NCBI GenBank assembly: GCA_016292045.1
Contig: JAEEZX010000044.1
Location: forward strand, 1 to 53,097
Direction of reading: 5' to 3'
Source of the DNA: Bacteroidaceae bacterium
GTDB lineage: Bacteria > Bacteroidota > Bacteroidia > Bacteroidales > Bacteroidaceae
Length of the DNA: 53,097 bases
The translations under genes and the position numbers were made by a program. Under the pieces are notes generated by a model, which was given only the letters and a program-made list of their open reading frames with translations, did not search any database and was not told the origin of the DNA. This document shows, one piece after another, positions 15,685 to 24,204 of the stretch (positions within the stretch are counted from its first letter, which is position 1; every line of letters begins with the position of its first letter).

Positions 15685-16416
15685 TTAATAAAGCTCTGCG
15701 GGGATGAGGTTCTTGGCGTTCTCGAAATCCTCGACGGTGTCCAGTTCGCAGGAAAAAAGTTCGGTAACATCGAGGATGCGGAACGTGTGGCCCTGAGAGA
15801 GGAGACGCTTGAAGGCCAGTTCGTAGAACGTGTTCTCCAGATGCTCCTGCTCCATCATGACAGAGAGTTCGCCGTAGAGGGCGCGAGTGTAGGCGGCGCC
15901 CATCTTCTCTATGCCCAGACTCTCGCCGACAGCCTCAGAGGGGCTGCAGGTCTTGCTGATATCCGTGATGCTACCTTCTGCATCCACCACCACCTTCATC
16001 TCCTCTTCACCGAGCTCGTGACGGATGAGAGTGAGCACCGTGGGCTCCGGAGCCTCCACCACGCGGCGGGCGATGGCGGGGTCGTAGAGCAGGTCGCTGT
16101 CGAGCAGCAACACATCGCTCCCCTCGGCAAAAGGACGGGCCAGCCAGAGGGAATAGATGTTGTTGGTGGAATCATACACAGCGTTGTGAATAAACGTAGT
16201 GGAGAGCGCGGGATAACGCTCCTGGACGAACTGCTCTATCTGTTCGTGCAGATAACCCGTGACGATGCACAAGCGGTCCACACCGGCAGCCACAAGGGCG
16301 TCGATGCTGCGCTCGAGAAGCGTGCGCTCCCCTATCTTCAGCAGGCACTTGGGCGTGTGGGACGTGAGGGGGCGCAAGCGCGAGGCCGTACCGGCGGCAA
16401 GTATTATTGCCTTCAT
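15685..16416 (-). CDS. Nucleotidyltransferase of the choline-phosphate / aminoethylphosphonate cytidylyltransferase type
   Basis: The start is ATG at 16416, overlapping the aminotransferase stop as ATGA; a GTG three codons upstream is less likely. 243 residues. The N-terminal signature AAGTASRLRPLT...KCLL binds the nucleotide. STNNIYSLWLA, LLLDSDLLYD (metal-binding Asp) and EEEMKVVVDAEGSI with GESLGIEKM are the marks of LicC/PntC-like cytidylyltransferases, which join CTP to phosphocholine, phosphoethanolamine or 2-aminoethylphosphonate. Sugar-1-phosphate transferases are a less likely alternative. As the last gene of the head-group cluster, it probably makes the CDP-activated head group for the CDP-alcohol phosphotransferase. 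Substrate is not decided by the sequence. Confidence 0.82.
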   Translation of the reverse strand: MKAIILAAGTASRLRPLTSHTPKCLLKIGERTLLERSIDALVAAGVDRLCIVTGYLHEQIEQFVQERYPALSTTFIHNAVYDSTNNIYSLWLARPFAEGSDVLLLDSDLLYDPAIARRVVEAPEPTVLTLIRHELGEEEMKVVVDAEGSITDISKTCSPSEAVGESLGIEKMGAAYTRALYGELSVMMEQEHLENTFYELAFKRLLSQGHTFRILDVTELFSCELDTVEDFENAKNLIPAELY

Positions 16417-17465
16417 GCCAGGCACTGCTTGATGGTGTCGACAACAGTCTGTATCTGCTCGCGACGGCCGAGAGTGATGCGCAGGCAGTCCTCAAGACCC
16501 TTGTCTGTCATGAACTTAATCTTGTAGTCCTGAGCAGCGAGAGCCTTCTGCAGCTTCTCCTTGATGGCGGTGGGATACTTGATGAGGATGAAGTTGGCAA
16601 CGCTCTTGTACACCTTGAAACCGGGCACATTGCCGAGCTCCTTCTTGAAGAGCTGACGGTCCCACTCCATATCCTCTGCCACGCGGCGATAGTGCTCGTC
16701 GCTGTCGAGAGCAGCCAGAGCCACAGCCTCGGCAAAGCGGTTGAAGCCGAGATACTTGTTGGAATAGCTCAGGAACTGGTCGTGACCCTTGCCGATGAAA
16801 CCGAAACCGGTACGCAGACCGGGCAGACCGTAGAACTTGGACAGAGTGCGCGAGATGATGAGGTTGGAATACTTGTTCACCAGCGGAGCAATATAGTCCA
16901 CATCGGACGTAATGAAGCTGGCGTAAGCCTCATCGACGAGCACCATGGTGTCGGAAGGTATGTTCTCCATGATACGGCCTATCTCCTCGGAAGTGAGGCT
17001 GTTGCCCGTGGGATTGTTGGGAGAAGCCAGGAGGAGCATACGGGGATGGATGCGGTTGGTGTATTCAATCACCTCGTCAACGTTGTAGGCAAAGGTGTCT
17101 TCCTGCTCGTAGAGAGGGTACATCTCGAAGGTGCCGCCGCACTCCGATGCTACGCGGTTGTAGTACCACCATGAGAACTCGGGGATGAGAATCTTGGTGT
17201 TGGGCTCTGTGGCATCCTTCTGACTGTTGATGCTGAGGAAATAGTGGATGGCGTTCTTCAGTATCTCCTCGCCGCCGTAAGCCAGCAGCACCTGCTCCTC
17301 GGGCACGCCGTAGATTTCACTCACGCGCACGCTGATGACACTCTTCTTGCCCTGGTCGTAGATACGGGTGTAGAAGCAAAGGTCCTTCGCGTCGAAGTTC
17401 TTCACTGCGTCCAGCACCTTCTGGCTGGGTTCGAAGTTGAATTCGTTTCTGTCAAGATAATTCAT
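16413..17465 (-). CDS. PLP-dependent aminotransferase/decarboxylase, HisC/CobD-like fold
   Basis: 350 residues, fold type I. SPNNPTG with Asn151, VDEAY with Asp178, SRTLSK with the cofactor lysine Lys210, and a substrate-binding RTGF with Arg218 are all present. HisC converts imidazole-acetol phosphate; the related CobD and phosphoserine decarboxylases release CO2 from amino-acid phosphates. The gene sits between a flippase-like gene and a CTP-transferase gene, far from any his gene. I therefore infer a role in making an amino-alcohol phosphate or aminophosphonate head group, not histidine. The fused enzyme PntC pairs the same two activities (cytidylyltransferase plus aminotransferase). The overlap with the following gene is 4 bp. 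Confidence 0.8.
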   Translation of the reverse strand: MNYLDRNEFNFEPSQKVLDAVKNFDAKDLCFYTRIYDQGKKSVISVRVSEIYGVPEEQVLLAYGGEEILKNAIHYFLSINSQKDATEPNTKILIPEFSWWYYNRVASECGGTFEMYPLYEQEDTFAYNVDEVIEYTNRIHPRMLLLASPNNPTGNSLTSEEIGRIMENIPSDTMVLVDEAYASFITSDVDYIAPLVNKYSNLIISRTLSKFYGLPGLRTGFGFIGKGHDQFLSYSNKYLGFNRFAEAVALAALDSDEHYRRVAEDMEWDRQLFKKELGNVPGFKVYKSVANFILIKYPTAIKEKLQKALAAQDYKIKFMTDKGLEDCLRITLGRREQIQTVVDTIKQCLA

Positions 17466-17488
17466 ATTCGTAGATGTTTTATGTGTTT

Positions 17489-18538
17489 TTATTCCTTTTT
17501 ATCGTTTGGCAGGCGCATGAGCGCTATGCCGATGACTATCCAGATGATTTCTCTCACACGGCAGATGAGACTCACGAAAATGCCCAGTGCGGCAGAGAGT
17601 CCGAGAGCTGCTATGGAGATGACAAAACCGCCCTCCTGCACGCCGAGCTGCATGGGCAGGAAGCCTATGAGATTGGCAAGCAGCGTGGTGAGCGCCACGA
17701 TGAGGATGGAATGGAGCGCAGTGAGCAGTATACCCTGAAAACCGCCTCCGCAGTCCACACCGAAGAGCAGGAGCATGAAGAGCACCTCCATCGACTGAAT
17801 GATGCGGGAGAGATACTCGAGAAGGAGCGCCGAATAGAAGGCACGCTTGTCCTGACGGTGCAGGGCACCTATCTGACGGTCGACATTCTCCAACGCCTCG
17901 CGGTGCGCCGCCGTGAAGCGCTCGCTCCAGCCGCCCAGTCCGGGCAGCTTGCCCACCCAGCGGATGAGCTTCACCACAAGACCGTTGCGGTAGCCGCGCG
18001 AGAAGAGATAGAAGGCCACAAGGCAGAAAGCCACGATGACAGCGAGGAAAACAGCCATCACGGGCGTGAGAGGCAGGTCGCCCACAAGCACCAGCGCCAG
18101 ATATAGGAACACAGAGGTGAACCAGAACCAGAAATGCGCAAAGACGTGCATCATGGCATAGAGAATCACGGAGGAGGTGGCGTGCTGCTTGGTCATGTCG
18201 CGCGAGAGCTCCATGATGCGGTAGGGCTCACCGCCGAGACCGCCCACAGGAGTGGCGTAGTTGAGGGCATAACCGGTGATGGTGAGACGATAGATGCGCC
18301 AGAAGGAGGGCACCTCGTCGGGGTCGGCATTACCGCGGATGACAGCCATCCATGAAAGAGCATTGACACCATACACCACCACCCAGATGCCGACGATGGG
18401 GATGAGCCAATAGCCTGCATGGCAGAGATGGTCCCACAGTTCGACGAAACTCACGTCAAACGTAAAGAGCATCACCACGACGGCTGCTATGCCGAGCAGG
18501 AAGAACAGATTATTGAGACGCTGCTTTGTCCAGGTCAT
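17489..18538 (-). CDS. Flippase-like integral membrane protein (UPF0104 / LPG synthase TM domain)
   Basis: 349 residues with about eight hydrophobic segments from residue 10 on (NNLFFLLGIAAVVVMLF, WLIPIVGIWVVVYGVNALSW, and so on). GGLGGEPYRIMEL is the conserved loop of PF03706, the membrane half of lysyl-phosphatidylglycerol synthases. No C-terminal acyl/aminoacyl transferase domain is present, so it is the membrane module alone; family members are thought to move or bind lipids. The stop and start of the two neighbouring genes share an A (TAATG) with the CDP-alcohol phosphotransferase gene, so translation is coupled. I infer transport of the product lipid across the inner membrane. Confidence 0.85.
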   Translation of the reverse strand: MTWTKQRLNNLFFLLGIAAVVVMLFTFDVSFVELWDHLCHAGYWLIPIVGIWVVVYGVNALSWMAVIRGNADPDEVPSFWRIYRLTITGYALNYATPVGGLGGEPYRIMELSRDMTKQHATSSVILYAMMHVFAHFWFWFTSVFLYLALVLVGDLPLTPVMAVFLAVIVAFCLVAFYLFSRGYRNGLVVKLIRWVGKLPGLGGWSERFTAAHREALENVDRQIGALHRQDKRAFYSALLLEYLSRIIQSMEVLFMLLLFGVDCGGGFQGILLTALHSILIVALTTLLANLIGFLPMQLGVQEGGFVISIAALGLSAALGIFVSLICRVREIIWIVIGIALMRLPNDKKE

Positions 18539-19533
18539 TACTTAGCGGGAGTTGAAGCCACTACGCGGTCTGCTATCTCGCGGCAGAAGCTCTCGTGGCG
18601 GTAGTTGATATAGTTGGTGAACATACGCATGCCGACGCTCTCAAAGATGAAGTAGAGCGCAGGAATGTCCGCCAGGCAGAAGATGATGAACATGCCCGTG
18701 CGGAAATTGAATGTGAGCATACCGTTGAGGGGTATGATGGCAAGGGAGCGCTTGTGGAGCTCCTGACGGATGTCCTCGGGGATGTCGTCGCCGTAGCGCT
18801 CTGCGAGCACACGCATGAGACGCTGGAACTGAGGTGTCTGCTTCTCCTGCTTCTTAGTGTAGCCCACATAGCTGTGGAGGAACACCTTCCAAAGGAAATT
18901 ACCCTTCCAGGGAGTCTCGTCGTAGAGCTTCTTCTGCTGGGCGGAGGTGTCGAGCTCACTGCCCTTCTTGCCCTTCTGGAAGAGGAGGTGTATCTGGATG
19001 TAGTAGTCGGCAAGGCGCTGCTGTGCACCGATGCCGTCGAAGCCGGAGATGAAGGACAGGATGAGCACGACGCAGGTGGCCATCTGCACGTTCTGCTCCG
19101 TCTCGGCTATGCCGAAGAGGCTGAATTCAATGCTGTGGTGGAGATAGAAACGGTAAACGAGAGCCAGATAGATGGGGATGAACCACACGAAACCGGCGGC
19201 TCCGTCAAGGATGCGGCCCAGCTGGCTCTTCTTGCCCGTCATACGCGCCAACTGACCGTCGGTGCAGTCGTAGATGTCGGCCCAGATGAGAAGCACGATG
19301 GCGATGACGTTCATCATCAGGCCGTGCCAGCCGTCATAGTAGAAACTGGAGAAGGCAAAGAAGTAGGCGCTGCCCGCTCCTATAATCCATGAGATGAGGG
19401 TGACGGTGTTGGGGTGAATATCCAGACGCGCGAAGAGTACTGCCCAATAGTAACTCAGAGGGCGCACAAAATGGTAATCGAGCCAGTCCTCAGTCTCGGA
19501 GGACTTCAGCGTTGCTGCTACTTTTTCATTCAT
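18538..19533 (-). CDS. CDP-alcohol phosphotransferase family protein, fourth motif Asp replaced
   Basis: 331 residues, integral membrane protein. The family motif DxxDGxxAR(8)GxxxDxxxD is present as DCTDGQLAR at residues 89-97 and GRILD with Asp110, but the last Asp position (114) is Gly. In characterised members that residue helps activate the attacking hydroxyl. The enzyme class moves the phospho-alcohol of a CDP-alcohol onto a lipid hydroxyl (diacylglycerol, ceramide or inositol-type acceptor) and releases CMP. It starts as ATGA across the previous gene's end and is coupled to the flippase gene, so it is part of the five-gene head-group unit. Longer (331 aa) than simple PgsA-type enzymes (~180-220). 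Confidence 0.85.
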   Translation of the reverse strand: MNEKVAATLKSSETEDWLDYHFVRPLSYYWAVLFARLDIHPNTVTLISWIIGAGSAYFFAFSSFYYDGWHGLMMNVIAIVLLIWADIYDCTDGQLARMTGKKSQLGRILDGAAGFVWFIPIYLALVYRFYLHHSIEFSLFGIAETEQNVQMATCVVLILSFISGFDGIGAQQRLADYYIQIHLLFQKGKKGSELDTSAQQKKLYDETPWKGNFLWKVFLHSYVGYTKKQEKQTPQFQRLMRVLAERYGDDIPEDIRQELHKRSLAIIPLNGMLTFNFRTGMFIIFCLADIPALYFIFESVGMRMFTNYINYRHESFCREIADRVVASTPAK

Positions 19534-21422
19534 AGGTTATCGTAACTGTCTTGTAAGATTGCTTTCAACTGTTTCTCACGCAGGGTGTCGGGCTCGGATG
19601 TGAAGATGCCGCTCTGGTGGTCGTACATCGAGAAACCGCGCCCGTCCATAAGCATCACACCGGCCGGATAGGTGGAGTAGACGCAGGGCGAGACGTAGCG
19701 CGAGGAGAATACGTTGCGTGAATAGGGGAACTGCCTGTGCGTGATGTTCATCTGCGAGAGCACGGTGGCAGCTATGTCGCTCTGACTGATGAGCTTCTCC
19801 ACGTTGCCCGTACGACGGAGCGCTCCGCCCACGAAGAGCAGAGGGATGTGGAAGAAGTCGGGACGGTCGTAGAACTGATTATAGGGATAGCCGTGGTCGG
19901 CAAAGATGATGACGACGGTGTTGTCCCACACGGGGGTCTGACTGAGGCGGTCGAGGAAACGACCGAGACAGTGGTCGGTGTAGGCAAAAGCGTTGAGTAT
20001 CCTGTCGCGTAAACGCTCGTAGGGCACCTTCCACGGTTCGTGCGATGAGAGCGTCTGGAATCCGACACACCAGGGAGCTTTTCTCTCCTCGGAAGTGACG
20101 TATGAGAAGAGACGCTCGAAGGCGATGCTGTCGTTGGCACCCCACTGGTCGCGCTCGCTCTTCTTCACATCGATGTCCTCGATGCCCATCACCCTCTCGT
20201 AACCGGCAGCAGAGAGATAGCGTCCCTTGTTCATGAAGGACGGTTCGCCGCCGTAGAGATAGCAGGTGGAATATCCGGCGCGCCTGAGTGTCGACGGAAT
20301 GGCGGGAATGCCCCTGCCCTGCTCCATGAGAGCAAGCACGGAATCCTGCATCATAAGACTCACGGTGGGATAAGAGAGAGCACCTGAGATGACACTTACC
20401 GTGCCGCGGTCTGTGCGGAAGGAGGAAGCGTAGGCACGGGTGAAATTGATGCCCTGCTGCATCCAGCGGCAGAGCTCCGGAGTGACCGTCTCCTGCCCGG
20501 ACGAGAACATACCCGCACCCTCGCCGTATTTGCCGCCGAGGTCCTTGACAAAGACGGCTCCCATGCTCTCTATCTGGAGCGTCAGTATGTTGGGACGCGT
20601 GGTGGTGAACAGCGTATCGGTGATATCCTCTGTGTCTGCCGGGAAAAGACGCGAGGTCAGCGCTCTCGCCTCCTTGGCATCCATCGAACGGAACTGCCTG
20701 TCGGCATCCTCAGAATAGAGCCACAGGGAATGCGCCATGTGGAAGACGGGATTCACCGCCGCATTGGAAAGGAAGATATTGTTGCGCACCGTGAGATTCT
20801 TACCCACGATCTGCACCTTTTGGAATGCAATCCTCTCACCGATGACACCCGTGATACCGAAAATCACGGGTAAAAGGACGAGAATACCTGCAAGCCATAC
20901 CACCCAGCCGCGCACCCTCCTCGTGTGACGGCGGCCGTGCGCGCTGAAACTTCTGGGAGTGAACCTGAAAGCCAGGAAACCGGCCGCAAAAGCCGCAAGA
21001 ACGGAAAGTCCGATGCGGGACACGAGATAGCTCACCGGTGTGGAAGACGACATCTCACCGGGTTCGCTCATATAGGCGAAGACGGAAGCGTCGAGTTTGA
21101 ACTTCCAATGCTCGTACATGATGAAGTCGGCACATGTGAAGCACACCGTGACGAAAACTGTCATCCAGAGCAGGACACCTGCCGTGCGTCGCATTGCCAG
21201 GCGCTCCCATTTCAGCGAGAGGAGCGTGAGCAGGACGGGCACAGCCATCAGAGCCGATGCCACCGCCATATCCATGGGCAGACCGAGCAGTTCGGTCTTG
21301 ACGAGGTCTGTCATGTTGAAGAACGACAGGGCGCGGTTGTAGTAAAGGAAAGCCGCACGCCCGGCGACATTCACCAGGAGCAGATAGAGGAACAGCAGTA
21401 TGAGATATGCGATGCGTTTCAT
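19530..21422 (-). CDS. Membrane-anchored alkaline-phosphatase-superfamily transferase (LtaS/phosphoethanolamine-transferase-like)
   Basis: The start is ATG at 21422 (MKRIAYLILLFLYLLL), which overlaps the RNase H stop as ATGA. 630 residues. Five hydrophobic segments occupy the first ~195 residues. The catalytic domain shows metal ligand Glu285 (LQIES), probable nucleophile Thr337 (SFRTDRG) and Asp509-His510 in FADHGYPYN, with His461 near the substrate site. LtaS, OpgB and EptA relatives transfer phosphoglycerol or phosphoethanolamine outside the membrane. In this operon it is the first gene and may modify an exported glycan or lipid using the head group the other four genes make. Which group is transferred is not shown. 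Confidence 0.85.
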   Translation of the reverse strand: MKRIAYLILLFLYLLLVNVAGRAAFLYYNRALSFFNMTDLVKTELLGLPMDMAVASALMAVPVLLTLLSLKWERLAMRRTAGVLLWMTVFVTVCFTCADFIMYEHWKFKLDASVFAYMSEPGEMSSSTPVSYLVSRIGLSVLAAFAAGFLAFRFTPRSFSAHGRRHTRRVRGWVVWLAGILVLLPVIFGITGVIGERIAFQKVQIVGKNLTVRNNIFLSNAAVNPVFHMAHSLWLYSEDADRQFRSMDAKEARALTSRLFPADTEDITDTLFTTTRPNILTLQIESMGAVFVKDLGGKYGEGAGMFSSGQETVTPELCRWMQQGINFTRAYASSFRTDRGTVSVISGALSYPTVSLMMQDSVLALMEQGRGIPAIPSTLRRAGYSTCYLYGGEPSFMNKGRYLSAAGYERVMGIEDIDVKKSERDQWGANDSIAFERLFSYVTSEERKAPWCVGFQTLSSHEPWKVPYERLRDRILNAFAYTDHCLGRFLDRLSQTPVWDNTVVIIFADHGYPYNQFYDRPDFFHIPLLFVGGALRRTGNVEKLISQSDIAATVLSQMNITHRQFPYSRNVFSSRYVSPCVYSTYPAGVMLMDGRGFSMYDHQSGIFTSEPDTLREKQLKAILQDSYDNL

Positions 21423-21832
21423 TTGCGTCCGAAGTCGGCAGGGATTTCGCCCCACTCTTCTGTTTGCCATTTAAGCACTTGGTTCTTGTAGGAATGCGTT
21501 CTCAGCCAGTTTTCCGCACGCGCCACGAGGTCGAGAGCCTGGGCTGTCTCCTCCGTGCGCTCCAGCGTGGTCTTCGCCTTGCGGTTGCGCACCCATGCCA
21601 TACCGCTCACCGAATCGGAATATACCGGCATGGAAAGTCCGCGCTGCTGAAGGAGAGCCAATCCGTGAACGATGGCGAGAAACTCTCCTATATTGTTAGT
21701 ACCCTTGATAGGACCGAAATGGAACACCACGCGCCCCGACGGTATATGCACGCCGCGATACTCCATCATACCGGGATTACCGCTACAAGCAGCATCCACA
21801 CAGAGGGCTTCTTTGATGTTCATTTCACTCAT
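21419..21832 (-). CDS. Ribonuclease HI family protein
   Basis: 137 residues. The catalytic carboxylates Asp13 (CVDAACSGNPG), Glu50 (NNIGEFLAI), Asp73 (PVYSDS) and Asp133 (PADFG) are all present in the right order, so it is probably active on RNA in RNA-DNA hybrids. It is short for RnhA (about 150 aa) and lacks an N-terminal hybrid-binding domain. The start is ATG at 21832 (MSEMNIKEALCVDAACS). It sits 14 bp after argS and overlaps the transferase gene that follows, linking the head-group cluster to the core run. Confidence 0.88.
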   Translation of the reverse strand: MSEMNIKEALCVDAACSGNPGMMEYRGVHIPSGRVVFHFGPIKGTNNIGEFLAIVHGLALLQQRGLSMPVYSDSVSGMAWVRNRKAKTTLERTEETAQALDLVARAENWLRTHSYKNQVLKWQTEEWGEIPADFGRK

Positions 21833-21846
21833 TACGGGTGTCTATG

Positions 21847-23637
21847 TTACATTCTTTCGGGCATCTCAATACCGAGAAGCGACATACCGTTGCGAAGGTT
21901 CTGAGCCACTGCCTTCGATAGTTCTATGCGGAGAGCCCTGTTGGCGGCATTCTCCTCGTGGAGGATGCTGTAGTCATGGTAGAACTGATTGAAGGCCTTT
22001 GCCAGTTCGTAGCAGTATGTAGCGATGCACGAGGGGTTGTAGTCGCCGGCAGCCTGCTCCACCACAGAGGGGAAGTTGCCCAGACGCTGTATGATGTCTA
22101 TCTCCTTGTCGGAAAGCACGGCAGCAGAGAGGTCTGCGGCGGAAGCCTCACTCTCCGACTTGCGCATGATAGAGCGGATGCGGGCGTAAGTGTACTGGAT
22201 GAAAGGACCCGTGTTACCGTTGAAATCGATACTTTCCTCGGGATTGAAGAGCATATTCTTGCGGGCATCCACCTTGAGGATGAAGTATTTCAGGGCTCCG
22301 AGACCCACGATGCGTGCTATCTCCTGCGCCTCCTCTTCGGTGAGACCCTCGATACGGTTCATCTTGTCGGCTGACATCTCACGGGCGCCCTTCACCATCG
22401 CTTCGATGAGGTCGTCAGCATCCACAACGGTACCTTCGCGGGATTTCATCTTGCCGTTGGGCAGTTCCACCATACCGTAGGAGAAATGCACGAGACTCTT
22501 GCCCCACTTGAAACCGAGTTTGTCGAGCAGAATACTGAGCACCTGGAAATGATAGTTCTGTTCGTTGCCCACGACGTATATCATCTGGTCGATGGGATAG
22601 TCCTGGAAGCGGAGTTTTGCCGTACCGATGTCCTGCGTCATATACACGGAAGTACCGTCGGCGCGCAGAAGGAGTTTCTCGTCGAGTCCCTCGGCTGTGA
22701 GATTTGCCCACACCGAACCGTCCTCTCTCCTGTAAAAAAGGCCCTTCTGAAGTCCCTCCTCCACTTTCTCTTTGCCCTCGAGGTAGGTCTGGCTCTCGTA
22801 GTATATCTTGTCGAAGCTGACACCCAGAGCCTTGTACGTCTCGTCAAAACCGGCGTACACCCATTCATTCATCTTTGCCCAAAGAGAGCGCACTTCTGGG
22901 TCGTTCTGTTCCCATTTCACCAGCATCTCGTGGGCCTCCTTGATGAGAGGAGCTTCCTGCTTGGCTGTTTCCTCGTCCATACCCTCCGCCATGAGAGCCT
23001 TAACCTCCTCGCGGTAGTGCTTGTCGAAAGCCACATAGTAGTCGCCGATGAGATGGTCGCCCTTCTTGCCGGACGACTCGGGAGTCTCACCGTTGCCCCA
23101 TTTCAGCCATGCGAGCATCGATTTGCAGATATGAATACCGCGGTCGTTGACGATATTGGTCTTGACCACACGGCATCCGGCTGCCGTCATCACCTGTGCC
23201 AGCGCCCATCCCAGAAGGTTGTTGCGCACATGACCGAGATGGAGAGGCTTGTTGGTGTTGGGAGACGAGTATTCTATCATCACCAGAGGAGACTGCTCTG
23301 TGACGGGCTTGAAACCATAGCGGTCGTCCTTGCGTATCTCCATGAGGAAATCCACCCATGCTGCCGGAGCGATGGAGATGTTGAGGAAACCCTTCACCAC
23401 GTTGAAACCGCTCACCAGCTGGGCGTGATTCTCCTTGAGCCACGCGCCCATCTCCTGTCCCACCTGCTCGGGCGACTTGCGCGCCATCTTGACAAACGGG
23501 AATACCACAAGAGTGAGCTGCCCCTCAAATTCAGGGCGCGTCTCCTGCAGTTGTATCATCTTGTCTTCAGCATCCACGCCGAAAAGAGCTTTCACGGCGG
23601 CCTTTGCTGCATTCTTGAGTTGTTCTTGTATCATCAT
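21847..23637 (-). CDS. argS: Arginyl-tRNA synthetase
   Basis: 596 residues, class Ia. The N-terminal Add-1 region covers roughly residues 1-110. The HIGH motif is HLGH at 133-136 (SSPNTNKPLHLGHVRNNLLG), and the KMSKS loop appears as GKMKSREGT in the middle of the protein. The C-terminal helical anticodon domain ends NGMSLLGIEMPERM. It charges tRNA-Arg with arginine in the cytoplasm. The start MMIQEQLKNAAKAAV is preferred. It lies 6 bp after a lipoprotein gene and next to argH, so arginine synthesis and use are encoded side by side. Confidence 0.96.
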   Translation of the reverse strand: MMIQEQLKNAAKAAVKALFGVDAEDKMIQLQETRPEFEGQLTLVVFPFVKMARKSPEQVGQEMGAWLKENHAQLVSGFNVVKGFLNISIAPAAWVDFLMEIRKDDRYGFKPVTEQSPLVMIEYSSPNTNKPLHLGHVRNNLLGWALAQVMTAAGCRVVKTNIVNDRGIHICKSMLAWLKWGNGETPESSGKKGDHLIGDYYVAFDKHYREEVKALMAEGMDEETAKQEAPLIKEAHEMLVKWEQNDPEVRSLWAKMNEWVYAGFDETYKALGVSFDKIYYESQTYLEGKEKVEEGLQKGLFYRREDGSVWANLTAEGLDEKLLLRADGTSVYMTQDIGTAKLRFQDYPIDQMIYVVGNEQNYHFQVLSILLDKLGFKWGKSLVHFSYGMVELPNGKMKSREGTVVDADDLIEAMVKGAREMSADKMNRIEGLTEEEAQEIARIVGLGALKYFILKVDARKNMLFNPEESIDFNGNTGPFIQYTYARIRSIMRKSESEASAADLSAAVLSDKEIDIIQRLGNFPSVVEQAAGDYNPSCIATYCYELAKAFNQFYHDYSILHEENAANRALRIELSKAVAQNLRNGMSLLGIEMPERM

Positions 23638-23643
23638 TTCCGT

Positions 23644-24204
23644 TTAATTGTTGCTGACATAGACACCCGTGCCGTTGAAACCGACAGCGTAGCGATATAA
23701 TGTGTGACCTCCGTGCTCCGATGTCACGATACCCTGACTGTTGAGGTCGTAGGTTCTTTCACACTTGTTGCACTTGGCAAAACCCTCGTTGAGAACGAGC
23801 TGTTTGGTAACGTGGTCGCTAGTGTAGCAATTGGGACACACGCCGTCGTAGCATGTCACCACGGGCTGGTCGCTACCAAGTTCGGAAAGACTGGGAAGCC
23901 CGATGATAAGCGAACCTCCAAGCCCGAGTATGATGCTCGAATAGTTTCCCAGCGCGGTGGGATTGATATAGTCGGGAGATGAACCGTGATTGTCCCTCAC
24001 GCGTATTCTCTGCTGCTGGTCCAGAGGGCGATCCACTATACAGAATTCGCCCAGACCCGTGCACGCTCTTTGGAGCGACGGACATGCAGCTACGGGAGAA
24101 TACGAAAAACGCGCCGGGTAGCTGGCATACTTGCTCTGCACCTCCCCGTCGTCAGCACAGGATGCCAGGATAGCTGCAATTGCTATGATAAACAGTTTTT
24201 TCAT
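23644..24204 (-). CDS. Lipoprotein with paired CxxC knuckles, Rieske-like layout
   Basis: The start is ATG at 24204, overlapping the argH stop as ATGA; upstream in-frame codons lie inside argH. 186 residues. A lipobox LASC puts the lipid-anchored Cys at residue 16. The C-terminal half shows CPNC at 123-126 and CNKC at 145-148, followed by RTYDLNSQG. The spacing and the ending look like a Rieske [2Fe-2S] domain, except that the usual CxH and CxxH pairs are replaced by CxxC pairs. This suggests a rubredoxin- or zinc-ribbon-like metal site. Function unknown; probably periplasmic, facing the outer or inner membrane. Confidence 0.75.
   Translation of the reverse strand: MKKLFIIAIAAILASCADDGEVQSKYASYPARFSYSPVAACPSLQRACTGLGEFCIVDRPLDQQQRIRVRDNHGSSPDYINPTALGNYSSIILGLGGSLIIGLPSLSELGSDQPVVTCYDGVCPNCYTSDHVTKQLVLNEGFAKCNKCERTYDLNSQGIVTSEHGGHTLYRYAVGFNGTGVYVSNN

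Noticed and set aside
15685..17465. A broken PntC fusion gene
   Set aside because: The order is reversed (aminotransferase first) and both proteins are complete with an ATGA junction, so they are two intact genes, not a frameshifted fusion.
22486..23700. Long open frame opposite argS
   Set aside because: argS carries HLGH and KMKS-type motifs over the same bases; the antisense frame is low in meaning and has no motif.
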